Of a stretch of 64,000 nucleotides of DNA, positions 1 through 9,098 are shown piece after piece. Both the position numbers and the translations under genes were made by a program. The notes under the pieces are model-generated. The model saw only the letters and a program-made list of their open reading frames with translations, was not told where the DNA came from and made no database searches. The stretch is taken from contig NZ_CP011975.1 of the NCBI RefSeq assembly GCF_001047675.1, positions 2,892,073-2,956,072 of the forward strand, in the 5' to 3' direction. Source of the stretch: Yersinia aleksiciae (lineage in GTDB: Bacteria; Pseudomonadota; Gammaproteobacteria; Enterobacterales; Enterobacteriaceae). How positions within the stretch are numbered: position 1 is the first letter of the stretch; every line of letters begins with the position of its first letter.

Positions 1-1
1 G

Positions 2-91
2 CGCGGTAATCTGCTGGTGACCATCGGGGGCTCCGGGATTGCGGTGCTGTGCCTATTCTGGATGCTGTTCTCCTTTCTCACGGGCTGGTGA
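2..91 (+). CDS. ygbE: C-terminal end of a small inner membrane protein, probably YgbE (DUF3561)
   Basis: Only the last 29 codons are in the window; the gene begins upstream. The residues are strongly hydrophobic (IAVLCLFWMLFSFLTGW before the stop) and look like a final transmembrane helix. In E. coli the gene immediately before ftsB is ygbE, whose product also ends in a hydrophobic helix closing with W-L-L-G. Position plus this resemblance is the basis of the call; the function of YgbE is unknown. Here ygbE and ftsB are separated by the polyol island. It could be another membrane protein, since so little sequence is present. Confidence 0.5.
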   Translation, partial: RGNLLVTIGGSGIAVLCLFWMLFSFLTGW

Positions 92-212
92 GCGCTGAAT
101 CAGCGGGCTACTGAGGCGTAATCCGCTAACAGCCCGCAATGACTCCCTCGCTATTCGCTATCGTATCCCTTCCCATGTCGCTGCCAGCTTGAAGAATGGC
201 AGAGGCGTTATC

Positions 213-668
213 TCAGAGATTTTGTCGCTGCTCATAATAGCTGATGCGTTCCACCTTTTCGGTTGAGCTACCGCCATCGAAATCACAATCAAGCCAGGTA
301 TCGACTAAGGTTTTGGCTAACTCAACACCAATCACCCGCGCCCCCAGACAGATGATCTGTGCATTATTACTTTTTCTGGCCCGTTGGGCGGAGAAGGGGT
401 CATGGCACTGTGCGGCACGAATGCCCAGCACTTTATTGGCCGAGATACTCATACCAATGCCAGTTCCACAGATCAAAATCCCGCGTTCATGCTTCCCATC
501 TTTAATGGTCTGAGCAACCTGAACGGCGATATCGGGATAGAGGGTGGGTTCGCGTTGTTGATCGCAACTGTAATCGACGACAGTTATGTTTTTGTTTTGC
601 AGAAAGGTAAGAATCTGATTTTTCATCTCAATAGCCGCATCATCACAGCCGATGGCAATAGATAACAT
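213..668 (-). CDS. RpiB/LacAB-family sugar-phosphate isomerase, likely erythrulose-4-phosphate isomerase
   Basis: 151 residues, the usual length for RpiB. It opens with IAIGCDDAA, the RpiB phosphate-binding start, and carries the central GILICGTGIGMSISANK segment with the catalytic cysteine (residue 67), followed by the conserved N-N-A-Q-I-I-C-L-G-A-R region. RpiB proteins isomerise ribose-5-phosphate or related aldose/ketose phosphates. In described erythritol and threitol pathways RpiB-like DerI/EryI enzymes convert erythrulose-4-phosphate to erythrose-4-phosphate, and the neighbours (polyol dehydrogenases, DhaK/L kinase) favour that role here. It is transcribed divergently from the polyol operon. 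The start has a good ribosome site (AAGGGGTG). Family is certain; substrate is inferred from context. Confidence 0.85.
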   Translation of the reverse strand: MLSIAIGCDDAAIEMKNQILTFLQNKNITVVDYSCDQQREPTLYPDIAVQVAQTIKDGKHERGILICGTGIGMSISANKVLGIRAAQCHDPFSAQRARKSNNAQIICLGARVIGVELAKTLVDTWLDCDFDGGSSTEKVERISYYEQRQNL

Positions 669-1112
669 ATTTCACCCCTTAACAAATTGAACGGCAACCC
701 GATTAATCACTTTTATTGCTGCCATACATTATTGGCGAGCTGATAGCTGGGTGTTTCAGCATCAGGAACAGGATACAACGGCATCAAACAAAAGTTATTA
801 TCATGTTCATATGCCCATCATATTCATCCTTTTCATATGATCAGTCAATAAACTTATGATCATTTTTAAAAAAGCTTTGATGTTGTTTTGATCTCTTGTT
901 GACTCTATCCAAGCCCTCAATTGCCCACAAAAACAAGGGGTATTACGGTTTTTCTTTTATTTATGATCTCCCTCACAGCCTGAGTATTTTCTAATAGCGT
1001 AAATCCGCTGCTTAATTGTACTGTTCAATAGTACATTTAAAGATCTTATGTTCATATCGTGTTTATGGCGAATTTAAATATATGACAAGAATAATTGTTG
1101 AAGGAGTCAATC
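669..1112. promoter_or_regulatory. Divergent control region of the polyol island
   Basis: This 444-base AT-rich gap separates the isomerase gene from the dehydrogenase operon and should hold both promoters. Visible signals are: a CRP-like site TATGA-N6-TCACA at 962-977, one mismatch from the core consensus; a perfect palindrome TGTACT-N7-AGTACA at 1017-1035; and several CATAT/ATCAT half-sites clustered at 803-860. The palindrome is a candidate operator for the SorC-family regulator encoded at the end of the island, and the CRP-like site would fit catabolite control. Both assignments are inference. Confidence 0.45.
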
Positions 1113-2228
1113 ATGTATAACGAATGTTCTAAAGATGCTCAGATGCTTGAAAATATTCCTGAAAAAATGCGGGCAGTTGTTGCCTATGGCCCGGGGGATT
1201 ATCGACTTCAGATAGTTTCGGTCCCGACAATTGATGCGAAAGAGATTTTAGTAAAGGTCGAAGCCTGCGGTATCTGTGCTGGTGATACCAAAGCCTTTGG
1301 CGGTGCGCCCAGTTTTTGGGGGGATGAGACGCAACCCGCTTATATCAAGGCACCGATGATCCCCGGCCATGAGTTTATCGGCCACGTGGTGGGTTTGGGG
1401 GCGGAAGTGGAGGGGTTTAAGTTAGGCGATCGGGTAACCTCGGAACAGATTGTTCCTTGCTGGGAGTGCCGATTCTGTAATCGTGGACAGTATTGGATGT
1501 GCGAAAAACACGATCTCTACGGCTTCCAACACAACGTTAATGGCGCGATGGCTGAATATATGAAATTCACCAAAGAGGCGATTAACTACCTTGTTCCCGA
1601 TGATCTTCCGTTGGAAAAAGCCATTCTGATCGAACCCTACTCATGCTCTTTCCACGCCGTACAGCGCGCTAAAATAAAACTCGGTGATGTCGTCGTGCTG
1701 GCGGGGGCAGGGACATTAGGGCTCGGTATGGTGGGGGCCATCAAGAAGTCAGGTCCCGGTAAGCTGATTGTTTTGGATTTGTCCGATGACCGACTGGCAC
1801 TGGCGAAGAAATTCGGTGCGGATTTAGTGCTTAACCCCAGCAAAGATGACGTGATTTCTATTGTTAAAGAGATGACCGACGGCTATGGCTGCGATATCTA
1901 CATTGAGGCGACTGGTGCGCAAAAGGCGGTTGAGCAGGGGTTAACGCTGCTACGCAAGTTGGGCACTTTTGTGGAGTTCTCGGTGTTCAAAGATCCGGTG
2001 ACCGTTGATTGGAGCATCATCAGCGACCGCAAAGAGCTGGACGTGTTGGGGTCACATCTGGGGCCTTACTGCTACCCACTGGTCATCGAAGGTATCCGTA
2101 ACGGTGACCTGCCAACCGATGGTGTGGTGACGCATATCCTACCGCTGGAGAGATTTGCCGAAGGCTTTGACATGGTCACCAAAGGTATCGGCTCTCTTAA
2201 AGTGGTCCTCAATCCCAATATCCAGTAG
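1113..2228 (+). CDS. Zinc-dependent polyol dehydrogenase, erythritol/L-threitol dehydrogenase-like
   Basis: 371-residue medium-chain dehydrogenase. The N-terminal half has the catalytic zinc site (C-G-I-C-A-G-D and P-G-H-E-F) and the structural zinc cysteines in C-W-E-C-R-F-C-N-R-G-Q-Y-W-M-C. The Rossmann half has AGAGTLGLG. From memory it closely resembles EltD of Mycobacterium smegmatis, which oxidises erythritol and L-threitol to erythrulose; the motifs GICAGD, SEQIVPCW and RGQYWMC are the basis. The start chosen is ATG 1113, with AAGGAG at 1101-1106; an earlier in-frame TTG would overlap that ribosome site. It is first gene of the operon dehydrogenase-MFS-SDR-DhaK-DhaL. Family is sure, exact polyol is inferred. 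Confidence 0.82.
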   Translation: MYNECSKDAQMLENIPEKMRAVVAYGPGDYRLQIVSVPTIDAKEILVKVEACGICAGDTKAFGGAPSFWGDETQPAYIKAPMIPGHEFIGHVVGLGAEVEGFKLGDRVTSEQIVPCWECRFCNRGQYWMCEKHDLYGFQHNVNGAMAEYMKFTKEAINYLVPDDLPLEKAILIEPYSCSFHAVQRAKIKLGDVVVLAGAGTLGLGMVGAIKKSGPGKLIVLDLSDDRLALAKKFGADLVLNPSKDDVISIVKEMTDGYGCDIYIEATGAQKAVEQGLTLLRKLGTFVEFSVFKDPVTVDWSIISDRKELDVLGSHLGPYCYPLVIEGIRNGDLPTDGVVTHILPLERFAEGFDMVTKGIGSLKVVLNPNIQ

Positions 2229-2263
2229 TCATCGCATTATTTCCAAATCATAGGTGATGCACC

Positions 2264-3547
2264 ATGCTAAACATGTTGATTAAAAGGATAGGGCTGCCTA
2301 AGAAAATATTATTAGGTTATATCGGTGTACTGATATTTATGACCGGGGAGGGATTGGAGCAAAGTTGGCTCTCTGATTTCATTATTCGTCGCGGTCTGAC
2401 GGTTGAAGAGTCTGGCCTGATGTTCAGTGTGTACGGCTTTGCCGTGGCGATTGCCGCATGGCTGTCCGGTGTCTTAGCTGAAATGTTTACTGCGAAAAAG
2501 GTGATGGCGGCCGGTGTCGTGATTTTCCTGATTGGCTCTGTGCTGTTCTTATCCCTTGGCTTACCCAGCAATAATCTGTCAATTATGATCCCGACCTATG
2601 CGCTACGCGGACTTGGCTACCCCTTGTTCTCATACGGCTTTTTAGTTTGGATCGCCTATGAAGCCCCCAGAGCTAAATTGGGGTCGGCGGTGGGTATTTT
2701 CTGGTTTGTGTTTACTGGCGGATTAAGTGTTCTGGGGGTGTTCTACGCCAGTATTGCATTGCCGATATTAGGCGAAATACACACACTGTGGAGTGGAATT
2801 GTGTTTGTTTTGATCGGGGCGGTGATTGGCCTGATGTTAAGCAAAGAGAGCAAAGTCACGGCGCTAACGGATGCGCCACCGAAAACCTTCGCTTATCTGT
2901 TCAAAGGGGTGTCGATCGCCTTTGAGAATTACAAAATCGGGCTAGGGGGGCTTGTTCGTACCATCAACCTGTCGTTTGCTTTTGGCATGATCGTTTTCCT
3001 GCCGACCTATCTGCAAGATGTGATTGGTTTTACCCGCGATCAGTGGTTGTCTATCTATGCCTTTATGTGGACGGTCAATATTGTCTTCAACTTATTGTCC
3101 GGTGTGATCAGTGACCGCTGGGGCTGGACGAATACCGTGATGTGGTTCGGCTGTATGGGCAGCGCCATCTCTATCCTGCTGCTCTATTACATCCCAACTT
3201 ACTTTGGCGTTGAAGGTTACACCTACACCATGCTGGCCGCCGGTGCGCTGGGGGCCTGTTTCGCCGGATTTGTTCCTTTGTCAGCCATCATGCCAAGTCT
3301 CGCGCCCACGGATAAAGGTGCGGCCATGTCAGTTCTCAATCTGGGGGCCGGACTTTGCGCCTTTGTTGGACCATTGATCGTTACCCTTTTTATTGGCCCT
3401 TTAGGTATCGAAGGCATTATTTGGCTCTTCTCGGGGCTATATCTTGTCGCCGCCGTCTTGATGAAGTTTGTCACCTTGCCCGCAGACAGCCCTGATGAGC
3501 TACTGGAAGAGCACGAACAGGTCTACGAGGTGAACAAAACCCTGTAA
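2264..3547 (+). CDS. MFS transporter, presumed polyol uptake
   Basis: 427 residues with about twelve hydrophobic segments, typical for the major facilitator superfamily. The loop after the second helix carries a sequence of the FTAKKVM type in place of the canonical G-x-x-x-D-R-x-G-R-K motif, and the second half has ISDRWGWT, the repeated version of that motif. It lies 35 bases after the dehydrogenase and 62 before the SDR gene, in one transcription unit. The position makes it the likely importer of the four-carbon polyol or ketose; the substrate itself cannot be read from sequence. Confidence 0.85.
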   Translation: MLNMLIKRIGLPKKILLGYIGVLIFMTGEGLEQSWLSDFIIRRGLTVEESGLMFSVYGFAVAIAAWLSGVLAEMFTAKKVMAAGVVIFLIGSVLFLSLGLPSNNLSIMIPTYALRGLGYPLFSYGFLVWIAYEAPRAKLGSAVGIFWFVFTGGLSVLGVFYASIALPILGEIHTLWSGIVFVLIGAVIGLMLSKESKVTALTDAPPKTFAYLFKGVSIAFENYKIGLGGLVRTINLSFAFGMIVFLPTYLQDVIGFTRDQWLSIYAFMWTVNIVFNLLSGVISDRWGWTNTVMWFGCMGSAISILLLYYIPTYFGVEGYTYTMLAAGALGACFAGFVPLSAIMPSLAPTDKGAAMSVLNLGAGLCAFVGPLIVTLFIGPLGIEGIIWLFSGLYLVAAVLMKFVTLPADSPDELLEEHEQVYEVNKTL

Positions 3548-3609
3548 CTCAGCACGTTATTCGCAGATCAGCAGTGATAACCAGAGAGCTATTGATTAGG
3601 ACGTAAAAC

Positions 3610-4380
3610 ATGAAAGTTGAATACAACAGATTCAATATTGATTTTTCTCTGCAAGGTAAAGTGGCTGCCATTACTGGCGGCGCAGCAGGTATCGGTTACG
3701 CCATTGCTGAGCTTTTTTTGGCTAAGGGGGCGAAAGTGATCTTGATTGACCGCAACGATAATGTCGCCGAGGTAGCAAAGCAGCTAAATGACAATAGCGC
3801 AATTGGATTGTTTTGTGATGTTAGTGACAGCGAATCAGTCAAAACAGCGATCGCCAAGGCGATTAATACCTTCAACCAACTGGATATTTTGGTTAACTGT
3901 GCCGGAATTGTGGCGTTGGACCCGGCGGAAAAGACGACGGAGCAAGATTGGGACCGGACAATTAACGTCAATCTGAAAGGGGTTTTCCTGATGAGTCAGG
4001 AAGTGGGGAAACACTTTATTGCGCAGGGCCATGGCAAAATCGTTAACTTGGCCTCCCAAGCGGGGATTGTGGCGTTACCTAATCATTTGGCTTATTGCAC
4101 CAGTAAAGCCGGGGTGATTGGCATGACCAAAGTGCTGGCGCTCGAGTGGGGGCCGCTCGGCATACAAGTCAATGCTATCTCACCCACCGTGGTATTAACT
4201 GAATTGGGCAAAAAGGCGTGGTCAGGGGAGGTGGCGGAAGAGATGAAACTGAAAATTCCCACTCGTCGTTTCGCCTATCCCGTCGAAGTCGCGGCCTGCG
4301 CGCTATTTCTGTCAAGTGACGCGGCCAACATGATCACTGGGGCTAATTTGGTGATTGATGGCGGCTATACCATCCAGTAG
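3610..4380 (+). CDS. Short-chain dehydrogenase, D-threitol dehydrogenase-like
   Basis: 256 residues of the classical SDR family. The cofactor motif TGGAAGIG starts at about residue 22, the NAG-type motif is N-C-A-G (96-99), and the catalytic Ser149, Tyr162 and Lys166 are present (YCTSK). Asp47 at the end of the second strand (LIDRND) suggests NAD rather than NADP. The N-terminus (FNIDFSLQGKVA) resembles the DthD D-threitol dehydrogenase described in mycobacterial threitol catabolism. With the zinc dehydrogenase upstream, the operon could oxidise more than one tetritol stereoisomer to erythrulose. The ribosome site TAGGACG precedes the ATG. Confidence 0.82.
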   Translation: MKVEYNRFNIDFSLQGKVAAITGGAAGIGYAIAELFLAKGAKVILIDRNDNVAEVAKQLNDNSAIGLFCDVSDSESVKTAIAKAINTFNQLDILVNCAGIVALDPAEKTTEQDWDRTINVNLKGVFLMSQEVGKHFIAQGHGKIVNLASQAGIVALPNHLAYCTSKAGVIGMTKVLALEWGPLGIQVNAISPTVVLTELGKKAWSGEVAEEMKLKIPTRRFAYPVEVAACALFLSSDAANMITGANLVIDGGYTIQ

Positions 4381-4415
4381 TTCGCTACCTATTATTCTGT
4401 TGCAAGGAGAGTGCC

Positions 4416-5417
4416 ATGAACCGAATTATTAACGATCCCGACCACGTTGTGGAGGATGCCATCAAGGGCTATCTGGCGGCGTACCCACAGTTTTTCGCTA
4501 AAACGGATCATGAGAAAGTGTTGAAGCACCCTGAGGCTCCTTATAAAGGAAAGGTGGGGGTTGTGACTGGCGGCGGCTCTGGGCATGAACCTGCATTTTT
4601 AGGTTACATTGGCAAAAATATGCTGGATGCGGTGGCGATCGGGGAGATCTTTTCCTCACCGGCGGCGGGGGCATTTTTAACCGCTATTAAGGCGGCTGAC
4701 GGCGGGGCGGGGGTTGCTTGCCTGTACGGCAACTATGCCGGTGATAATATGAACGTCAAAATGGCGGCCAAAAAAGCCGAGGCGCTGGGCATCAAAGTCA
4801 GAACGGTGGTCGCCAATGATGATGTGGCCTCTGCACCTCCGACAGAAAAAGAGAAGCGCCGTGGGGTGGCCGGTGAAATTTTCATGTGGAAAGTGGGGGC
4901 AGCGGCAGCGGCTCAGCACTATGAGTTAGATGCCGTCATCGATGTGGCGCAAAAGGCCATTGATAACTGCCGTTCGGTGGGGGTGGGCTTGACCTCTTGC
5001 ACCATTCCAGCGGTCGGTAAACCTAACTTTCATATTGAAGATGGCATGATGGAAGTCGGCATTGGTCATCATGGCGAGCCGGGTATTCGGGTGGAGCCAT
5101 TACAACCCGCGGCTCAGATTGCTAAAACGATGGTGGATATCGTGGTCGATGATGTGCCTTTTGCTGATGGCGATGAGGTGGCAGTTTTGATCTCTGGCTT
5201 AGGGGCCACGCCGACCCTTGAGCTGTATATTTACTATGCTGAAGTGGTCAACTTGTTGAAAGAGAAGGGGATAAATATCTATCGCCCCTATATCGGTAAC
5301 TATTTTACCTCGCTGGACATGATGGGTATCACGCTGACATTGATGAAACTGGATGATGAATTAAAGGCGTTAATTGACGTGCCAACTCATTCATTAGGTT
5401 TAACGCAGGTGGAGTAA
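4416..5417 (+). CDS. DhaK subunit of a dihydroxyacetone/erythrulose kinase
   Basis: 333-residue DhaK domain: GGGSGHEPAF near residues 52-61, GNYAGD near 110, and GIGHHGEPG near 217, where one histidine of this family binds the keto-sugar covalently. In most ATP-dependent kinases DhaK is fused to DhaL; here the two are separate consecutive genes 6 bases apart. No DhaM phosphotransfer subunit lies in the cluster, so an ATP-using enzyme is more likely than a PTS-driven one. The neighbours suggest phosphorylation of erythrulose to erythrulose-4-phosphate. AAGGAGA precedes the ATG. Confidence 0.88.
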   Translation: MNRIINDPDHVVEDAIKGYLAAYPQFFAKTDHEKVLKHPEAPYKGKVGVVTGGGSGHEPAFLGYIGKNMLDAVAIGEIFSSPAAGAFLTAIKAADGGAGVACLYGNYAGDNMNVKMAAKKAEALGIKVRTVVANDDVASAPPTEKEKRRGVAGEIFMWKVGAAAAAQHYELDAVIDVAQKAIDNCRSVGVGLTSCTIPAVGKPNFHIEDGMMEVGIGHHGEPGIRVEPLQPAAQIAKTMVDIVVDDVPFADGDEVAVLISGLGATPTLELYIYYAEVVNLLKEKGINIYRPYIGNYFTSLDMMGITLTLMKLDDELKALIDVPTHSLGLTQVE

Positions 5418-5423
5418 GGGCTG

Positions 5424-6065
5424 ATGAGCGTATTTTGTAGCAAAGAAGGCACACCGATTGTTGAAGACTTGGTGGAGACGATTATCGTCAATCGCGACTA
5501 CCTGAGTGAAATTGACGGTGCGATCGGCGATGGCGACCACGGCATCAATATGGCGAAAGGCTTCAATATTTGTGCGGACAGTATCAAAGGTAAAGATCTA
5601 ACCGTGTCCGAGGCGCTGGACGTGCTGTCTGACTCCCTGATGGAGGGGATTGGCGGGTCGATGGGGCCGCTTTATGGCAGCATTTTTATGGGTATGGCGG
5701 ACAGTATTCGTGACTGCGATAAAATTGATGCCGCGGCATTTAGCGCTATGTTGAGAGGGGGGCTTTCCTGCTTACAAGATATCAGCGATGCGGGGGTGGG
5801 GGATAAATGCATTATGGATACGCTGATCCCCGCTGTCGAAGTATTCGAACTGGCGCAACAGCAGAATAAATCCTTCGTTGAGTCACTCCACCTGATGAAA
5901 AATGCGGCTCATGCCGGGCGCGATTCCACCATTGATTTAGTCGCCAGGATTGGCCGAGCCAGCCGTCTGGGTGAGCGCTCTCGCGGGGTTTTAGATGCGG
6001 GGGCAACATCATGTTGCTTAATACTGAGCCAATTGGCTGATTCGGTAGAGCAGCGGTTGGTCTAG
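5424..6065 (+). CDS. DhaL (nucleotide-binding) subunit of the same kinase
   Basis: 213 residues. The DhaL Mg-ADP site is visible as GDGDHGINMAKG (about residues 36-47), followed by GGSMGPLYG, GVGDKCIMDTL and the C-terminal GRASRLGERSRG...DAGATS segment. DhaL supplies the nucleotide for phosphoryl transfer to the ketose held by DhaK. It is the last gene of the operon; a hairpin follows at 6079-6105. The split DhaK/DhaL arrangement without a nearby DhaM is the notable feature. Confidence 0.88.
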   Translation: MSVFCSKEGTPIVEDLVETIIVNRDYLSEIDGAIGDGDHGINMAKGFNICADSIKGKDLTVSEALDVLSDSLMEGIGGSMGPLYGSIFMGMADSIRDCDKIDAAAFSAMLRGGLSCLQDISDAGVGDKCIMDTLIPAVEVFELAQQQNKSFVESLHLMKNAAHAGRDSTIDLVARIGRASRLGERSRGVLDAGATSCCLILSQLADSVEQRLV

Positions 6066-6078
6066 CTTACAGGTAGGT

Positions 6079-6105
6079 GGCGGTTAGCAGGGGGCGCTGA
6101 CCGCC
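6079..6105 (+). terminator. Hairpin after the polyol operon
   Basis: GGCGGTTAGC and GCTGACCGCC form a ten-pair stem (one G-T wobble) with a seven-base loop, in the gap between the convergent dhaL-like and sorC-like genes. There is no T run, so termination is plausible but not certain. Confidence 0.4.
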
Positions 6106-6130
6106 ATAGTGTCGCGCAGTAAAAACCCGA

Positions 6131-7102
6131 TTAAGGTTGTTGCTGGATCATTTTCAAAATTGTCCGCGCATTGGATGCGCTGGTGGCAATAATATCAATC
6201 GCACCGGTGCGCAAAGCACCCAGAATAGCCAAGGCTTTGGTGCTTTCAGAGGCGATAGCGATCACGCAAGGTATCTGGCGCAACTCTTGAGTGCTGATGC
6301 CAATCACCCGATCATTCATCACGGTATTCGCCGGCTGGCCCTGGGCATCAAAGAAATCGTATCCGGCAATCTCACCGGTCACACCTTGATGCATACTGGC
6401 ATCGACAATCTCCTGCGGTGTGAACCAGCCCAGTTTCACCATATAGCTATTTTCATTCATATCACCAATACCGACCAGAGCGATATCCGCTTTTCTGGCA
6501 CGATCGAGCGTCTCTTTGATGGTGCCGTTCTGCATAAAGGCTTCTTTTAACGCGCGATTTTCTACGTAAGCGGGCGCGTAAAGAGTCTCACTGGAGCCAC
6601 CAAATTTCTTGGCTAGACGACGGCTGATATGATCAGCATTAATCGCATCACCGGGGCGATGCGTACCGCCAATGCCGCAGATAAACTTACACTGCCTTTC
6701 CGGTACGATACTGATGTGATCCGCGATGGCAGCGATATTACGCCCCTGTCCAACCGCTAATACTGTGTTGTCTTTTAGATTTGTCGCCAGATAGCCGGAA
6801 ACCAACGAGGCAACCTGACGCCGCTGTTCATCTTCATCTTGATAATCCAGCGCGATCAATGCTCGTTTCAGGCCAAAATGCTCAATCAACTGCTGCTCAA
6901 GGCGGGTGCTAAACACCGGATGATAACGTACTGTAATCTCAACAATGCCTTCGGCTTTTGCCCGTTTAAGTAGCCGCCCGACCTTGATTCTTGAAATGCC
7001 AAATTTATGGGCAATCTCTTCCTGGGTCATTTCATCTTGGTAGTAAGACACTGCAATTTCAGTTAACAATTCATTATCTGGCGGAATTGTTTGTTTTTCC
7101 AT
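6131..7102 (-). CDS. SorC/DeoR-type sugar-binding transcriptional regulator
   Basis: 323 residues. The N-terminal helix-turn-helix (about residues 20-60) reads QDEMTQEEIAHKFGISRIKVGRLL, the SorC family pattern, and the rest is the sugar-phosphate-binding domain with VGQGRNIAAI, GDMNENSYM and the C-terminal SESTKALAILGALRTG segment. It faces the polyol operon convergently and is the obvious candidate for its phosphosugar-responsive regulator. ATG 7102 is chosen over a TTG 18 bases upstream because a G-rich stretch lies just before it; the ribosome site is not strong. Effector and operator are unknown. Confidence 0.87.
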   Translation of the reverse strand: MEKQTIPPDNELLTEIAVSYYQDEMTQEEIAHKFGISRIKVGRLLKRAKAEGIVEITVRYHPVFSTRLEQQLIEHFGLKRALIALDYQDEDEQRRQVASLVSGYLATNLKDNTVLAVGQGRNIAAIADHISIVPERQCKFICGIGGTHRPGDAINADHISRRLAKKFGGSSETLYAPAYVENRALKEAFMQNGTIKETLDRARKADIALVGIGDMNENSYMVKLGWFTPQEIVDASMHQGVTGEIAGYDFFDAQGQPANTVMNDRVIGISTQELRQIPCVIAIASESTKALAILGALRTGAIDIIATSASNARTILKMIQQQP

Positions 7103-7573
7103 GGGTTTTGCCCCCGGCAAAAGAAGAATTGGCCACGTTGACAGTGTTTACCGAACACGTAAAATTCAGAATCATCCTGTCGGAATGAATAAAATAGTAG
7201 AACATTTGTTTAATATAGTGAACAGAAAACGTCCTTGTTTCTTTGCGTATCTTCGTTCTAACTTAGAAAAAAACCTATTTATTGGCACTGAAGGGATTAA
7301 TCAGCGCATTAATCCATTTGGTGGCTTATTTTTCTTTTTATCACGCTTGATTTATCGCGCATAAATGCAAACAAAAGTACGTATGTTGCTCATTTGTTAT
7401 GCGGGGCTCGACAAAAATGAGGCCAATAACATTTATTAAATCAAATTTGCGAAAAGTCGCGTTGTTATTTGGTTGGAAATCGTTCTTAATCTGAGCGTTG
7501 TGGCCTATTTCCGTCACAGAGTGGAGTCCGACGAAAAGTTGTGGGATGATTAGGCAGTTTTCGGGGGGCGGGA
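7103..7573. promoter_or_regulatory. Gap between the sorC-like gene and ftsB
   Basis: 471 bases without a convincing gene. It must hold the promoter of the regulator and that of the ftsB operon. A short inverted repeat GTGTT-N5-AACAC lies at about 7144-7158. The sequence becomes less AT-rich near 7500, in what is probably the ancestral ygbE-ftsB spacer. Two in-frame open stretches here have no recognisable protein features. Confidence 0.35.
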
Positions 7574-7897
7574 ATGGGAAAACTTACACTTCTTTTGCTG
7601 ATTTTACTTGGCTGGCTCCAGTATTCACTGTGGTTGGGCAAGAATGGTGTTCATGATTTTGTTCGGGTTAAGGATGACGTGGCTCTTCAAGAGACCAACA
7701 ACGGCAAACTTAAAGCCCGGAACGACCAGCTATTTGCTGAAATTGATGATTTAAACGGTGGTCAAGAGGCGATCGAAGAGCGCGCACGTAACGAGCTGGG
7801 TATGATTAAACCCGGCGAAAGTTTCTATCGTCTGGTTCCTGACCAATCCAGACGCAATGCGAGTCCCCCTTCGACGCAAAATAACGCGCAACAATAA
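7574..7897 (+). CDS. ftsB: Cell division protein FtsB
   Basis: 107 residues, close to the 103 of E. coli. The N-terminus is a single transmembrane helix ([17 protein letters not shown]) followed by G-K-N-G and a coiled coil (about 28-70) with [14 protein letters not shown], the FtsB signature. FtsB joins FtsL and FtsQ in the divisome at the inner membrane. It leads the conserved run to ispD, which begins 2 bases after its stop codon. The C-terminal tail is rich in Ser, Asn and Gln, as usual. Confidence 0.97.
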   Translation: MGKLTLLLLILLGWLQYSLWLGKNGVHDFVRVKDDVALQETNNGKLKARNDQLFAEIDDLNGGQEAIEERARNELGMIKPGESFYRLVPDQSRRNASPPSTQNNAQQ

Positions 7898-7899
7898 TA

Positions 7900-8619
7900 A
7901 TGAGTCATTTTGCAGTTTCCCTTCCTGAAGTCATCGCTGTACTACCGGCTGCGGGTATTGGCAGCCGGATGCAGGCTGATTGCCCAAAACAGTATTTAAT
8001 GGCGGGCGGTAAAACCATCATTGAACACGCTATTCTTTCTTTGTTGGGTCACCCGCAAATTCAGCAGATTATCGTCGTCCTACATCCGCAGGACACGCAA
8101 TTTTCTACGTTGCCCATCGCACAGGATCGCCGTATTCGTATTGTTCACGGTGGCGAGCAGCGCGCCGACTCGGTGATGGCTGGCCTACAATGTGCGGGGC
8201 AGGCGGAGTGGGTGCTGGTGCATGATGCGGCGCGTCCTTGTTTGCACCGCGACGATCTCGACCAATTGCTGTCGATTATTGGGCACAGCAAAGTGGGGGG
8301 GATTCTGGCCGCCCCGGTGCGTGACACCATGAAACGCAGTGAGGCAGGGGTTCAAGCCATCGCCCATACTGTTGATCGTCAAGCGCTGTGGCATGCCCTG
8401 ACACCTCAACTTTTTCCGCTTGAGTTATTAAAATTGTGTCTATCCCGCGCCTTGCGAGAGGGGGCGGTGGTCACCGATGAAGCTTCTGCATTAGAGCACT
8501 GCGGCTATCATCCGATATTAGTTTCTGGCCGTTCGGATAATATCAAGGTGACGCGTCCAGAGGATCTGGCGCTAGCGGAGTTTTATTTAACCCGATTACA
8601 CCCTATGGAGAAGCACTAA
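7900..8619 (+). CDS. ispD: 2-C-methyl-D-erythritol 4-phosphate cytidylyltransferase
   Basis: 239 residues. The CTP-binding start [19 protein letters not shown] and the segment VHDAARPCL are the IspD signatures, and the C-terminal [15 protein letters not shown] is typical. The enzyme couples methylerythritol phosphate to CMP in the MEP isoprenoid pathway. Its stop overlaps the ispF start (TAATG), the standard coupling in enterobacteria. Confidence 0.98.
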   Translation: MSHFAVSLPEVIAVLPAAGIGSRMQADCPKQYLMAGGKTIIEHAILSLLGHPQIQQIIVVLHPQDTQFSTLPIAQDRRIRIVHGGEQRADSVMAGLQCAGQAEWVLVHDAARPCLHRDDLDQLLSIIGHSKVGGILAAPVRDTMKRSEAGVQAIAHTVDRQALWHALTPQLFPLELLKLCLSRALREGAVVTDEASALEHCGYHPILVSGRSDNIKVTRPEDLALAEFYLTRLHPMEKH

Positions 8620-9098
8620 TGCGGATCGGTCATGGTTTCGATGTTCATAAATTTGGCGAGAATGGCAGTGGCCCACTGATTATTGGCGGTGTACGCATCC
8701 CCTACGAAAAGGGCTTACTGGCACACTCCGATGGTGATGTGGCATTGCATGCCGCCACCGATGCCTTGTTAGGCGCTGCCGCTTTAGGTGATATCGGCAA
8801 GTTATTCCCCGATACGGATCCGGCATTTAAAGGTGCCGATAGCCGTGGTTTACTGCGTGAAGCTTACCGCCGTATTCTGGCAAAAGGGTATAAGTTGGGG
8901 AATCTGGACATTACCATCATTGCCCAAGCGCCTAAAATGGCCCCCCATATCCCACAGATGCGCGTTCATTTGGCGGAAGACCTACAATGTCATATGGATG
9001 ATATCAACGTCAAAGCCACCACCACGGAACAGCTTGGTTTCACCGGTCGTGGCGAAGGTATTGCTTGTGAAGCGGTAGCTCTGTTGGTTAAGGCATAA
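8619..9098 (+). CDS. ispF: 2-C-methyl-D-erythritol 2,4-cyclodiphosphate synthase
   Basis: 159 residues, the family norm. The zinc ligands sit in GHGFDVH at the N-terminus and the segments [22 protein letters not shown] and [14 protein letters not shown] identify IspF. The enzyme follows IspD and IspE in the MEP pathway. The last 17 bases of the gene, including the stop, are repeated immediately downstream. Confidence 0.98.
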   Translation: MRIGHGFDVHKFGENGSGPLIIGGVRIPYEKGLLAHSDGDVALHAATDALLGAAALGDIGKLFPDTDPAFKGADSRGLLREAYRRILAKGYKLGNLDITIIAQAPKMAPHIPQMRVHLAEDLQCHMDDINVKATTTEQLGFTGRGEGIACEAVALLVKA

